From Molossus alvarezi (Eukaryota; Chordata; Mammalia; Chiroptera; Molossidae), in NCBI GenBank assembly GCA_037176705.1, contig CM073885.1, positions 161,376,290-161,440,289 on the forward strand: DNA of 64,000 nucleotides, in the 5' to 3' direction. Made by a program: the position numbers and the translations under genes. Below are positions 10,758 through 22,754 of the stretch, one piece after another. How positions within the stretch are numbered: the stretch's first letter is position 1; each line of letters begins with the position of its first letter. Below the pieces are notes generated by a model. It did not search any database and was not told where the DNA came from. It saw only the letters and a list, made by a program, of their open reading frames with translations.

Positions 10758-11620
10758 ATTTTTTTCAATTGTGCTAAAATGCACGTGAAAGCCCTGGCCG
10801 GTTTGGTTCAGCGGTTAGAGCGTCGGCCTGCGGACCGGAGAGTCCGGGTTCGGTTCCCATTAAGGGCATGTACCTCGGTTGCAGTTTGTACCCATGACTG
10901 CTGTAGGCACCTCATATAAGTGGAATCAAACAGCAGAGGCTAGGGCAGGCGTAGATTTACACTTGCTCATATGAAAAATAATACAATAATTAATAAATAA
11001 TCCAAGAATAGCCTTTGGGTTTCATATACTCACAACTGTAAACCTACTTTTGCCCCACCCACTATGTGTACTTTTGTGACTGGCTTATTTCACTCAGTAT
11101 AATGTCCTCAAGGTGAATCCATGTTGTTGCATATGTCAGAATTTCCTTCCTTTTTAAAGCTGGATACTGTTGAATTGTATGGATATATCATGTCCTGCTT
11201 ATCCAGCGTCCGCCAGTGGACACTTGGTTTGCTTTTGGCTGTTGTCAATAATGCTGCTGTGAAATGGGTTTACAAGCACCTGTACAAGTGCCTATTTTCC
11301 ATTCGGGGTGTGTACCCAGAAGTGGTGTTGCTGGGTCACAGGGTAATTCTGTGTTTCATCTGAGGAGCCGCCGTAGCCACTGCGCCAATTTCTGTTCCCA
11401 CCAACAGTGGGTAAAGGTTCCAGCTTCTCTGCAATCTCGTCAACGCATTATCTTTTGTTTTTGTTTTTGCTTTTTTATTATAGCCATCCTAATGGTGTGA
11501 GGTGGTATCTCGTTGTGATTTTGATTTGCATTTCCCTCATAAGTAGTGATGTTGAACATCTTTTCATATGCTCATTGGCGATTTGTACATCTCAGTTAGA
11601 GAAATGTCTGTTCAAGGGAC
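10758..11620 (-). mobile_element. L1 (mammalian L1M-type) 3' UTR fragment
   Basis: The sequence follows the reverse complement of an old L1 3' UTR: CCTCATATAAGTGGAATCA, TGACTGGCTTATTTCACT, AATGCTGCTGTGAAATGGG, CCCAGAAGTGGTGTTGCTGG, GGTGTGAGGTGGTATCTCG, and TTTGCATTTCCCTCATAAG. It is interrupted by the SINE at 10791-10893. Confidence 0.88.
10791..10893 (+). mobile_element. VES-type SINE, 3'-truncated, inside an L1 remnant
   Basis: The head GCCCTGGCCGGTTTGGTTCAG to CTCGGTTGCAGTTTGTACCC is intact, then the element stops without CT-rich region or tail. L1-derived sequence lies on both sides, with a piece of the L1 consensus missing at the right junction. A later deletion therefore probably removed the SINE 3' half and adjoining L1. 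Confidence 0.8.
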
Positions 11621-11944
11621 AGCTCTTAATTGCGCGGGTCAGTCCCTTGCACTACGTCTGATTCCCCCATTTGCTTGTAGTGCTGCCTTTCATTGGAGAA
11701 CCCAATGCCCACAGGTGTTCCCAGCACACACCCCTCCCTGGGGAGCGGGGCTTGCAGGCCACCCCCTGGGTGAAGAACCACTACTAGGGAAACACATTTA
11801 AAGTAAACACCCACTCTGCTGGCCCCAGCATGCACCCCGTGTTTCCCTGATGCAGCCTCTGGCACATGTCAGCTCGGCTCGTTAGCAACATGAAGACGGT
11901 ACCTGCTCAGGTGGCCAGTGGCGGCTGGGTGCTGGGTGCTGGGT

Positions 11945-12070
11945 GCTTTCCGTGAGTTGTGTGCTGAATCCTCACAGCGCCTGTGAGACAGATACAGCTT
12001 TCATCCCTGTGTCCCTGGGAGGAAGACGAGGCACAGGGAGGTTAGGAGATTCTCTCCGGTCACATGTCTA
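11945..12070 (-). mobile_element. MIR fragment
   Basis: GAATCCTCACAGCGCCTGTGAGACAGATAC..., then GAGGCACAGGGAGGTTAGGAGATT, follows the reverse complement of the MIR core and 3' part. The ends are approximate. Confidence 0.6.
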
Positions 12071-12554
12071 CTGAATGTGTCAGTTGGGGTTGACTTGGCC
12101 ACCCTGTGCCCTGGAGGGCACACTCTCCTCAGAGATGCCCCTGCATCCAGGGAACTTCAAAGCCAAGTACATGTGTTATAAAGTGGTCAGTGGTTGTATT
12201 TGAAGGAGTCTGAGGAGATCCCACTACCTGTATTTTCACACTTAACCAAACCCAGTTTGGGGGGATTTCAACAACCCATAACCACTCACACACACACGTT
12301 GAAATGGTGTATCAGCCATCACTTCTCCTGGGAGTACTTCAACATACTCATTGCACAGAATAGTTTTACCAAATGCAAATATTCAAACTAATGAGGGCCT
12401 GGTAGTTATCAAAAGCACGTGTGAAAGGACCTCATTTGGTGACAGTTGCTGAGCTGGGACTTAAACTGGGCTCAAACCCAGTGTGCTCAAGACTAAATTT
12501 GCTGAATGGAGGGAAAGGTCACTAAATGTAGTTACATGAAGTTACTTCCTCTCC

Positions 12555-12690
12555 TCACACTCTTGTTTTCTCATTATATGTGGAAATAAGAATACCAGTC
12601 TTACATGCCTCACAGATTGTAAGAGGAACTGCTGGTTTCTGTTTAGTGAACGTGAAAGCACTTGGAAACCGTCAGAAATAAAAAGTGAGC
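12555..12690 (+). mobile_element. Probable MIR fragment
   Basis: TTCTCATTATATGTGGAAATAAGAATACC, then TGCCTCACAGATTGTAAGAGGAA and GTGAAAGCACTTGGAAACC, resembles the MIR 3' half in forward orientation. It is diverged. Confidence 0.45.
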
Positions 12691-13234
12691 ACTGTCCACC
12701 AGGTGGCAGACGTGGGCAGTAAATGTCTGGGAAGCCACTGACCTGAGGAAACCACACTCAACCAGGCAAGGAGTGCGTGGCCCCAAATCCTGCGTGTACA
12801 GGCACTTGGGTAAAGGCAGAGAAAATCTCCTTCTTGGGCTTGCTCGGTTCAGTCTAGTCACGCATGCTGAGCTGGAGCTGAAGGTTGCAGCACTTCTGAG
12901 GACTCCGGGATTCGTGGGAAATAAAAAAGAATAAATCCTTAGAACGAAATATGTATTACAGGTTGCCAAGCGAAGGTAGTGATGCATTCATTTAAGATCA
13001 CGGTGCCCAGAGCAGGAGCCTGCCTGCGGACACGGGGGTGGTGGTGTCGGTCCAGATCCCCAGCTACCCCATCTCAGGCGCTGGCTTAGAGCTTGGCCAT
13101 GCCACTGCCCAGGGATGGCTGTCCTGAAGTCTGTATAGGGTACCAGAGTCACAGACCACCTGTTTCCCTCCCTGACATCAAGAGTAATATTTTAATTTGC
13201 ACAAATTAACACTTAGAGTTTATTTTTAAAATGT

Positions 13235-13350
13235 TCACATGTTACCTTATTTGAGCCTCACCAGTGAGGTTGAGGGGGATACATTAACTGTCCGGAGAAA
13301 GGAAACTGATCTGAGGGAGGTTACGGGACTCACTCAAGGACAAAGGACCT
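13235..13350 (-). mobile_element. MIR fragment
   Basis: TTACCTTATTTGAGCCTCACC..., then GAAACTGATCTGAGGGAGGTTACGGGACTCACTCAAGGAC, matches the reverse-complement MIR pattern (GAAACTGAGGCACAGAGAGGTTAAGTAACTTGCCCAAGG). Confidence 0.6.
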
Positions 13351-14349
13351 ATGACCTATTGTGCACCAATGTAAACGTATGTAGACATTGGAGTTCCAGT
13401 AGCACCGTGACTGTGATTAGGAATTTAGATTTGATGTCCCACAGACTTGGCCTCCCTTTCCAGCTCCGCCTCTTAGTAAATGCAGTAAATGTGGACCCCT
13501 TCTGGGATGTCTCCAAGATTAACTTTCCGCTTTATTTTGGAAGAGTATTAAAAGACTACCCACAACTTTCTTGAGAAAATCAAGCAAGATAAAGCATGAA
13601 GGGGGCTTGCACTGTGCCAGGAACACTGTGAGCTCCTGTTGAGATAGAACTGCTCACTGGGGCTCATGCCCAGGTGTAGAGCTTGGCTGTGACCTTCTTT
13701 GTGTCACCCACCCTGCCCTGGGGCCAGAGGGCGGGGCCAGACACAACCTGTAGATGATGCTGATAGCAGAGGTCTCTGCTGACACAGCACAGGTTTAATG
13801 TCAGCTCCCTTCCTGTTCCTTGGGCAATGATTCCTACAGCACACTGGAGTCGAAATTGTTCAGATAAAATAAGCTATTTATTCCTGCTCCTTCGAAGTCC
13901 CTATTTTATTCACTTTGTACAGCATAAATATTTATTTTTATCAAAGTAATATAGAACACAGACAATGCTGGGAAAAACAGAAGGCGGCAGGAAAAGGGGA
14001 GACCGAATATGAGATGGATTGACTCCATCAAAGGAGCTGTAGGCATGAGTCCACGGAGCTGAGCAAGGCTGTTGAGACCGGACACTGCACATCACTCACT
14101 CATAGAGCCGCCGGCCGTTGGAGCCGGCTCAACGGCACGCCGCACACAATCTGTGATGCAGTTTAAAAGCTGAAGGGTGATAAATGGCTTGTTATGAAAA
14201 GGAGCTTCACCCCCAGTCCCACTATTTTCAACAATTTTAGCTGATTCTCCTGGTGTTTACCACTCTATTTCTAAATAATTGGCACAGGGCATTATTCCTG
14301 GATTTATCCGTCTTAGATTTATTGAGTTCCTGTTAAGATAGGTGGGGAT

Positions 14350-14641
14350 GGCCCTGACCGCTTTGGCTCAGCAGTTAAGAGCATTGGCCCGCAGACTGGA
14401 GGATCTTGGGTTTGAGTCCAGTCAAGGGCATGTCCCTGGGTTGCAGGTTCGATCCCTGGCCCTGTCAGGGTCATGCAGGAGGCAACCAGCTGATGTGTCT
14501 CTCTCACATTAATGTTTCTCTCTCTCCCTCCCTCCCTCTCTCCCTCCCTCCCTCCCTCTCTCCCCTCCACTCTCTCTAAAAATCAATGGAAAAGTATCTT
14601 CAAGTGATACTTTTTGGGGAAAGGTATCCTCAAAAAAAAAA
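14350..14641 (+). mobile_element. VES-type SINE, class B
   Basis: Head GCCCTGACCGCTTTGGCTCAG, body AGTCAAGGGCATGTCCC, an expanded (CCCT)n stretch, tail ATCAATGGAAAAGTATC followed by a duplicated tail piece. The target duplication is AGGTGGGGAT (14340-14349 and 14642-14651). Confidence 0.9.
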
Positions 14642-15433
14642 AGGTGGGGATTAAGGTCTTCTATACAACCATCCACACTTTGCCTTTCCCGTTTCCCAGT
14701 GTGGTGACAGCGTAGTTCTGGGTAGGAGCCACAGCCGTCAGCATTACATTACTATGACTGATCCAAGTAGCATCCTATGGTTGTGATTCTTTTTTTAGAT
14801 AACCAGGTGTTTTACCTAAAGGTAAAGAATTGCCTTGCTGTTACTTGTTTAGTTTCTACGTAGCCATCATTTTTTTCCCAAAAGCTCCTACAGATTCCTA
14901 AGTGACCATGTTAATTTCCAAATACATCCACTTCCTTTGGTTTGGTGTTGGTTGTTACTGCCTTTTGTTGTTTTTCTTGGGACCTCCCTGGTGGAACCCT
15001 CTGTCCTCTTGCTCCAGGCTGGATGTGGCCCTCATTACGGACACCCCTTTCCCGTTCTGTCTTTCCTGTGCCCCAGCTCTGTGGTAGGTTGTCTGTGTTC
15101 TGGATCCTGAGTCTTCCTTTGTTTTGTTTTACACCATTATTTCACTGGAGAACACCCTGCAGCAATCCCGAGAAAGTACCTGTGGGAAGTAAAAAGTTGG
15201 GGAGTTTGCATATCTGAAAGTCTTCTACCTTCATATCTGATTGATAGTTTGACTGTATGGAAACACAGAATAAAGCTTTCCTCTCAGGATATCACAGGTG
15301 TCACTTCAGAATTACCTGCTTTGATACCTCATCTATTTGTTATCTCTGCCTTTTTATTCTGTCTTATAGGAATTTCATCATTATCATCTTTAATCTCCTC
15401 TGCTGACTTTTTAACATTTGCTGTCATGTTTTG

Positions 15434-15671
15434 TTTTGTTTTTGTTTGTTTTGTTTTTGTTTTTTATCCTCACCCGAGGATATTTTTCCATTTTTTGTTC
15501 AGGTAGAGTGGGAGGGAGAGAGAGGAAGGGAGAGAGAGAAAGAAACATCGACGTGAAGGGACACATCGAGTGGCTGCCACCTGCACGACCAACCAGGGCC
15601 GGGGACAAGCTGCAACAGAGGTACGTGCCCTTAGCGGGAACCGAACCCGGGTCTCTCCGGACCGCAGGCCG
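15434..15671 (-). mobile_element. VES-type SINE, class A, 5'-truncated
   Basis: The minus-strand copy has an intact tail (ATCCTCGGGTGAGGAT) and body (CGCTAAGGGCACGTACCTC), but the first 35-40 nt of the head, including the A box, are absent. It is nevertheless bounded by TGCTGTCATGTTTTG (15419) and TGCTGTCATGTTTTT (15672), so it was probably truncated during insertion. Confidence 0.88.
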
Positions 15672-15686
15672 TGCTGTCATGTTTTT

Positions 15687-15913
15687 GTTGTTATTGTTAA
15701 TCCTCACTTGGACTAATGGGAAATTAATTTTCCATTAATTTTTAGACAGAGTAGAAGGGAGGGAGGGGAGAGAAAGAGACACTGAGATGAGAGAGACACA
15801 TCGATTGGTTGCCTCCCTCATTGCAACCCAGGTTCGTGCCCTTGCCCGGGAATCAAACTTGTGGGCCGATCCTCGATGCTCTAACCGCTGAGCAAACTCA
15901 AACTGGCCAGGGC
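15687..15913 (-). mobile_element. VES-type SINE, class B, inserted at the same target as its neighbour
   Basis: On the minus strand the head is GCCCTGGCCAGTTTGAGTTTG, with an altered A box, and the tail reads ATTAATGGAAAATTAATTTCCC. The right flank TGCTATCATGTTTTT (15914-15928) is the third copy of the target sequence in 510 bp. Confidence 0.88.
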
Positions 15914-17706
15914 TGCTATCATGTTTTTAATTTCTAAGACTTCATATTATCTGGATTTTCTTTTTTATGCATATATGTTATTCTATGTTGTCTTTGAACC
16001 TAATGTCCTCTTACTGTTCTGATAATATCACGCATGTTCTCATTCCTTTCTGCTTCTGTCTAGTTCTTTTTTTTTTTTAAGGTTTATTTATTGTGGTCTG
16101 TGTCTCTCATTCAGAGGCTTTCCTTAATTACCTGCTGACCCTGGTCTGTTCATGGACAGTGGAGAGTAAGGCAGACAGAAGCTAACTGATGCCCAGGGCT
16201 CAGGAGGGCGGTGCCTGTGGGTGCCCACTGGCAAGATGCTGCTTTCAGTGAGAAACCCGGATGTCAGGGTTGGGGCGCCCTTTCTCTGCGACTCCCCCTT
16301 CTCTCCCGAGGAGACTCCTCCCGTCCTGCCCAGGCGGGCTGTGGCCTTCATTCGGGTACAGATGCCCTGGAACCCTGTGCTTTCGGCCACCGCATCCCAG
16401 CTTCCCGTTCTTCTTCTCCAGGGGGCAAATCTTGGGCTTCTTTCGCAGCGGAGAAGTAGAAAAGGGTTTTTGTTTTGTTGTTTTTCCCAAACTGCAGAAA
16501 CCACTTTACCTTCCACACTTTCTTCACCAGGAGGAACTAGAACCCACAACCAAAGTGGGTTCCTCTCTCTTTTTCCCTGCTGTACAGCCCCCTTGCTTCA
16601 CACAAAAAGAGCAGACAAGCAGACTGCAGTCCTGAGGAGCAGGGCTGTGATTGTCTGCTTGAAGGAAGCAGGGGGCACAGAATGGGGCGCCGGCACCCCA
16701 CATGGCCACATGCTCCAACAGCCCTGCTCGTGTGCCTCAACTCGACTGAGTTGACATGTGGATGACGGTGAGGGCATGTACGGCCAGGGGATGGGCGGAT
16801 CCACTTAGAAACCTGTCTGGTCCCCCAGTAAACTCCTCAGAACTGTGCCTGGGGGTGTTGTGTGTTCCTTGGGAAGCGACGGGAGAAAGCGGGGATCTCC
16901 TGCCAAGCCTTCCATCTGGTTCTCACCCTCTTTGCGTGTGGCCTCCTGCATCCACTGGAGAGGCCCATTGGTCAGCCTCCCAGGACACAGACGACTTGTC
17001 ACACTACACGGGAGCACGTGGGTGGACGTGGACTCTCCTCTCAGCTCTGTCCCCACTTCAGGCCACAGGATCAAATCCTGCCTGCTCCGAGTTCTCCGCC
17101 GAGAAAACGAAAGTAATGGCAAATGTTAATCACGGTAATAATTTGCAATAGCGTTGCAAACAACAAGCGCTAGGTCATAAAACTTCAGAGTCTGTTTAAT
17201 TTTTTAGAAGGATTCCCATAGATCATAGACCTTGAAGTTCGGAGGGAAATAAAGATGTCTGAGAGCCAGCTCCCAGGATTCTCCACACAGAGAAATACTT
17301 TTAGACTGAAAGACCTGCTATCTCCATTCGGTGCCTGGAGGAGTAACTTGATATTCATAAGATTTCAGTCGGGTGAAGTGAGGGGCTGTTCAGATGACTA
17401 ATTGCGCTTTCACATCTCATGTTTGAACCGTATAACCCTGTTCACACCTGAAGGAATTGGCTGTTCACTCTTTGTGAATATTTATCACATTTGAATTATT
17501 CTTGATCTCAGTACTTATCCGACAATGATGACGAGTGAAACAGGACCCATAGCCGCCATCTGAAGATGGATGGAAATGTGCCTCTTTGGGATGGAGGAGA
17601 AGTGGGCACGAGCGTTTTTCTGAGTGAATTTTTATGATCACCTTCCATGACTGGTCACTGAACTCCTCACACAGTTAATGCTCAGTAAACTGTTCTTATT
17701 TGGTTT

Positions 17707-17831
17707 CAAGGATTCACATATGTCCTGGGAAATTGCCAAGTTTGGGGAGCAAGGATTCACATATGTCCTGGGAAATTGCCAAATTTGGGGAGCAAGGATT
17801 CACATATGTCCTGGGAAGTTGCCAAGTTTGG
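17707..17831. repeat. 43-bp tandem repeat, 2.9 copies
   Basis: The unit starts CAAGGATTCACATATGTCCT at 17707, 17750 and 17793, an exact 43-bp period with at most two differences between copies. The third copy lacks its last few bases. It is intronic and not part of a recognised transposon. The near-identity of the copies points to recent expansion. Confidence 0.95.
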
Positions 17832-17885
17832 TGCCTGCATGTACCACTGAGAACAAGCTGATCTTTTCAGAAAAGAAAAAGCTTA

Positions 17886-18151
17886 GCCCTGGCTGGTTTG
17901 GCTCAGCAGTTAGAGCGTCGGCCCACGGACCGAAGGGTCTCAGGTTTGATTCCCAGTCAAGGGCATGTACCTGGGTTGCAGGTTCAATCCCCTGCCCTGG
18001 TGAGGATCGTGTGGGAGACAACCAATCAATGTGTCTCTCCCACATCAATGTTTCTCTCTCTCCCTCCCTCTCCTCCACTCTATCTAAAAAATCAATGGAA
18101 AAATATCCTTGGGTAAGGATTAACAAAAAAATGGAAATAAAATTAAAAAAT
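17886..18151 (+). mobile_element. VES-type SINE, class B
   Basis: Head GCCCTGGCTGGTTTGGCTCAG, body AGTCAAGGGCATGTACCTGG, tail ATGGAAAAATATCCTTGGG with an A-rich extension. A perfect 13-bp duplication AAGAAAAAGCTTA lies at 17873-17885 and 18152-18164. Confidence 0.92.
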
Positions 18152-20480
18152 AAGAAAAAGCTTAAGCTCCCTGAGTTAGGTGTGCTGGGTGTCTTATCTG
18201 GCTTTCTTGTCCAAGATGTCCACACTGGTCTGAGGGCGTCACATAGTATTGAAGCTTAAATAATCAACCTCGGGCCACGCTTGCCACTTAGGTCTAAACA
18301 CCTCCCTCTTGACAAAAATGGAAATAAGTGGGCTTTATCCAAGATCTTCCAAGAGTTGTGCTAATGAGCCGACGATCTCATCTCTGAAGACGAGAGAAAG
18401 CCCGGAATCAAGCCCCACAGGATGAAGAAAGCAACGTAAACATCAGCCTCCGACTGACAGCATCCGCATCCTCATGTGCACGTGGGATTGTTGCAGGTGT
18501 TGCGTGTGTGCTCCTGTGGCAGAGAGTGGAGGGAAGGCCAGGGGAGGCCTTTCATGTTCAACTCCAGAAACCAACCCGTGTGGAATCCTCATCTCGGTTG
18601 CCCGTGACCTCTAAACAGTTCCTCAGGGTCATGAAAGGGGGCGGTAGACAGCAGGAGCCACGGAAGAAGGGAGTGGAGGCCTGGTGTGAATGGCATGTAC
18701 CCCAGTGGATCATTACACAGACATGAAGTGACTTGACTGACGAAAAACTGGCAAAGGGTGAGAATGAGGAATTGGGCAAGATCGCATCGGTCTCATCATG
18801 CACCACAGCTCCTGTGTGCCGGGGGCGCCTTTGTACAGTCATCACGAGTTGTGCAAGAAGGCGGGGCAGTTACCCAGCCACAGGGAGGCGGAGTGTGGAC
18901 ATCGGGACCCACTTGGGTGATATACACACGTGCAGTGCTGTCCACCTCTTAAAAAATATATATATATAGCTTACTGAAGATGTGTATATGTGCACAAAAT
19001 GCTGGAGAACAGAGGCAAAATCGTGGAGTTCAGATGATCTCTGAACACCAATGAGCGAAAATCAATCATACAGACATGCTGCTTATAATGAGTCTCAGAG
19101 TTTCCAAACCACTTCTGCATCTATGTGTCAGCAAGCTCAGTAAAGTAATTGGAAAAGAAATCGTCATTCCTGTTCGACTGATGAGGATGATGAACTCAAG
19201 ATCAGTGATTATTCACTGCGGGGTTAGAACTAGAACCTGGAATGTTCAGGCGAGCGTAGAAATGATCTTACGGAGGACAGCAGGGAAGTAGAATCTTTAG
19301 ATGGCTCATGGCTGAGAAGAAAGGTGGTCAGTTGGTGGGATTCATTCGGAAAAGCATTGGGCCAGCCCTGTAGGTCATTCTGAATGGACTTTGCAAAGGT
19401 CGTCCTCCCTGGAAGCCTCTCAACCCACCATATGGCCGTTAGTCATATTTGGTTATAATGATCTCATTAATCTCATGTGAAAGTTGGAATTTCTGGCATT
19501 CCTGACCACGGAGGAATGCTTTCCATTAAGATTCCTGGTGGAGGGGAAAGACCACCATCACGTTCCTCAGCGCTAGGGGAGCATGACGAGATCCCCCAGC
19601 TCAGGGCTTCTGGAGAAAGTCCATGGCACCTGCCACTTGGGCTTCTCGTGGGGCTGTTTGTTTGGAACAGTTGGAGACCCCAAGATGGAAATCTTTCGGA
19701 GAATACTGTTCGGCATTATGTTGCTGATAAATGACCTCGGGCCTCCTTCTCAGCTACTTAATCACCAGGGATAAAGCCACACTGCCGGGAGGAAGTGGAG
19801 CCGCCCTCCAGCCCTGTGCGGACACGCGCACCTGCAGACAGGCGCTGCGACCTTCCCTGCCGTTTTTCAAAAGATCAAAGAAGGCAGCACACATTACTCA
19901 GTAGTACGTGAAACAGACACCCCAAGGTACACACTGAATGGCCACAATAACTACCAGACATCACATTTCCTTCTACCAGCGAGCCTCAGGGTAAAATCAT
20001 TGCATGCCCACCAGACACCCTAGATTCCAGGCGTGAGTCCAGCTCATCACGCCCTGCAGACCCCCATCCTCAGTGGTTAGGAGGGCACGGGAATGCCACA
20101 CCACCAGCGCCTGGCAGTGCCACACCAGAAGTATCTGTAGATCCCCCGGAGGGTCTCCTGCTCCCCTCCTTCCCCACTTTGTTCTCAGTCAAGGGAAAAT
20201 CCAGCACCCCAGGAATGTGTGGGGATTTTGCACATACTCTTTCTGGTCTCATTCAGTGTATCTCTGTTTGAGGAGAAACACACAAAGTCACCTCTGGGTG
20301 CCCGAGAAGTCAGATGAGAGAAGGGCAGAGGCGTCTCTTTAACGTTACATGGCAGCTCATGTCTGAGAGGAGGTTCCCTGGAATCTTCTCTGCACGGGAA
20401 CTCGGGTTCTGAAGTCCAACGGGAAATGTGTGGTGTGGCAGGAAGTCTAGCGCTGTGTGCCATCATCACAGTGGAATTTT

Positions 20481-20724
20481 TTTTTTATCCTCACCTGAGG
20501 ACATTTTTCCATTTTTTGTTCAGATAGAGTGGGAGGGAGAGAGAAGAAGAGAGAGAGAGAGAAACATTGACGTGAAAGGGACACATCGAGTGGCTGCCAC
20601 CCGCACGACCAGCCAGGGCCGGGGACAAACTGCAACCGAGGTACGTGCCCTTAGCGGGAACCGAACCCGGGTCTCTCTGGACCACAGGCCGACGCTCTAA
20701 CTGCTGAGCCAAACCATCCAGGGC
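20481..20724 (-). mobile_element. VES-type SINE, class A
   Basis: A minus-strand full-length copy: head GCCCTGGATGGTTTGGCTCAG, body CGCTAAGGGCACGTACCTC, tail ATGTCCTCAGGTGAGGAT. It is flanked by GTGGAATTTTT (left) and GCGGAATTTTT (right). Confidence 0.9.
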
Positions 20725-21317
20725 GGAATTTTTAAGATAAAATCAACTGAGAGGGCTGGGTGTTGAAGGGGGAAAAGTATTATGAACAAGAGACATCAGG
20801 GAATTGGGCAGAGAGAGCAAGGTAGGGAAGTACTCTTCACAGTTAGGGACATGTCTCCCCGCCTTCCCAGATCGGTTCTTTCACATACCCTGTAGATCTC
20901 TGTCCAGGCTTCTTTGAGGTGATGGGATGATTCTTGAATGCTATCAAGATTAAGTAGAAATGGCAAGAAGTCATATTGCAGCTCTCTTTTCCATCAGTGT
21001 TGCAAGTATGTGGGGTATTTGGGCCCCTTGCTTCCTAATCCTCTTCCCTCTGCGTGCCCACGTCCTGACTCTCACTGTGTTCCTTGTCTTTACTGGGACA
21101 TGGTCAAGAAGGTGAAAACTTACCCCACGTGGAGGTGCTATTTCACCACCCTGAAGACAGCGTGGTGAGAATTAACTTGGGTAAATCAGGTCAGACATTT
21201 AATTGTGAATTTTCAGTAGCTTTACTCTGAATAATAGTACATTACCGTTAATGATCACCAACAGATTGGTGTCCAGCAGTCTCTCCGGGAACTGCACGAT
21301 TATATTAAAAAGACCTC

Positions 21318-21525
21318 TTACCTGGCTTGTGTGGCTCAGTGGTTGAGCATCGACCCAGGCACCAAAAGGTTACCAGTTTGATTCCCGGTCAGGGCACATG
21401 TCCAGGTTGTAGGCCAGATCCCCAGTGGGGGGCATGCAGGAGACGGCCAATCAATGTTCTCTCTCATCAATGTTTCTATCTCTCTTTCTCCCTCTCTCTC
21501 TAAAGTCAATAAAGGAAAAAAGATA
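21318..21525 (+). mobile_element. VES-type SINE, class C
   Basis: Head TACCTGGCTTGTGTGGCTCAG, body CCGGTCAGGGCACATGTCC, GTGGGGGGCATGCAGGAGACG, tail AAAGTCAATAAAGG. A perfect 14-bp duplication ATTAAAAAGACCTC lies at 21304-21317 and 21526-21539. Confidence 0.92.
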
Positions 21526-22185
21526 ATTAAAAAGACCTCCCTCCGCCTTCCCCACTCTGCTCTCCCACAGTGTAGACATTCTCATTTAGTAGAGGAGTCA
21601 AATCATGAACTCCAAGCTGTGTTCATGGTTGTTTTTGGGTTGCACGTTCGATAAGCCTCATCCCTGGATGTTAAATATTAGCCCACCATTGACCGCGGGC
21701 GGCAGTGCAGGTGTAAATGTTTGACAGGAGAGCACACATCCCAACACACTACCAGGGACACATGAGTGACCTCAGGAAACCAGTGGGTGGGAATGGAAAT
21801 GGACATCGCGTAGAAACGATCCCCTGTGGACACCCTGGACAGGGTTTCTGTTAAATCATTTGTGCAAAGTTAAACGATTTACATTCTGATGGGACCTGGT
21901 AATCCCAGAAATGCGATTCCAGGCGTACCTTCACCTCCCAGCTCTGCCGCTCGGTGTCAGTCACAGAGGCCGTAAAGCTCCTGAGCCGGCGGAGTGGAAA
22001 GAATTATTGTCCCCCTTCTTCCGTGTGCTCTTGTTAGTTCTCTGCGCCCGCACTTGTATGCGGTTCAGTACAAACAATCCACCTTAGAAATCTCTGAGCC
22101 CGGAAGAGCCTGAGCCTTGCCCTGCCCTCGAAAGAGACAGGCTCGCTTTAGTGCATTGTTTTGAATGACAGGGGCCAATTCTGGA

Positions 22186-22197
22186 CCCCCCCCCCCC
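22186..22197. repeat. C12 homopolymer
   Basis: Twelve C residues followed by AAAATGAG. A simple repeat. Confidence 0.9.
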
Positions 22198-22359
22198 AAA
22201 ATGAGAAAATCCATGAATCTGACTCAGAGTTTAGTGTACAATCCAAATGAAAAGTGACTCTTGTTTTAGCTACCTTGATGATTGATGTGGTTCTGAAAAT
22301 ATGTTGGCTAAGCCAAGTCCTGATTGGTTTGGGGGAATGCACGCCCTCAGGAGGGTCGC

Positions 22360-22460
22360 ACGCTGGACCAGAAGTTCGGGGTTTGTTTCCAGCCCTGCTG
22401 CTGCCACGAAGGCCTGTGACTCTGGGCAGGTGCCTTGCAGTTTGGGATTCCTGTTCCCAG
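22360..22460 (+). mobile_element. MIR fragment
   Basis: GGACCAGAAGTTCGGGGTTTG, then CCAGCCCTGCTGCTGCCACGAAGGCCTGTGACTCTGGGCAGG, follows the MIR 5' half (CTGGGTTCGAATCCCAGCTCTGCCACTTACTAGCTGTGTGACCTTGGGCAAG). Confidence 0.6.
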
Positions 22461-22754
22461 GCAGGGCAGGGGCGGGGCTGGCTGTGCTGTCTGTCTCAGC
22501 TCTAGCCTGTGCCCCTCACTCACTGCAGGGTCCAGTGGTGTGGGGAAGAGAACAGCAGTGTGACCACAGGATGTGACATCAGATAATCTGGTTGTTAGGC
22601 TTATATGCTGGTGGACTCCAGGCTTCCCTTCGTCTTTAAAGCTGAGCTCCATATAGCAGTGCAGTGCTGTGTACGTACAATTTGCGAGAAAGTAGATCTC
22701 ATGTTAAGTGTTTTTACTACACACATATAAGAAAAGTAAAACCACATACACACA

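Noticed and set aside
17707..17831. CRISPR-like array because of regular repeats
   Set aside because: The copies are contiguous 43-bp units with no spacers, in a mammalian intron.
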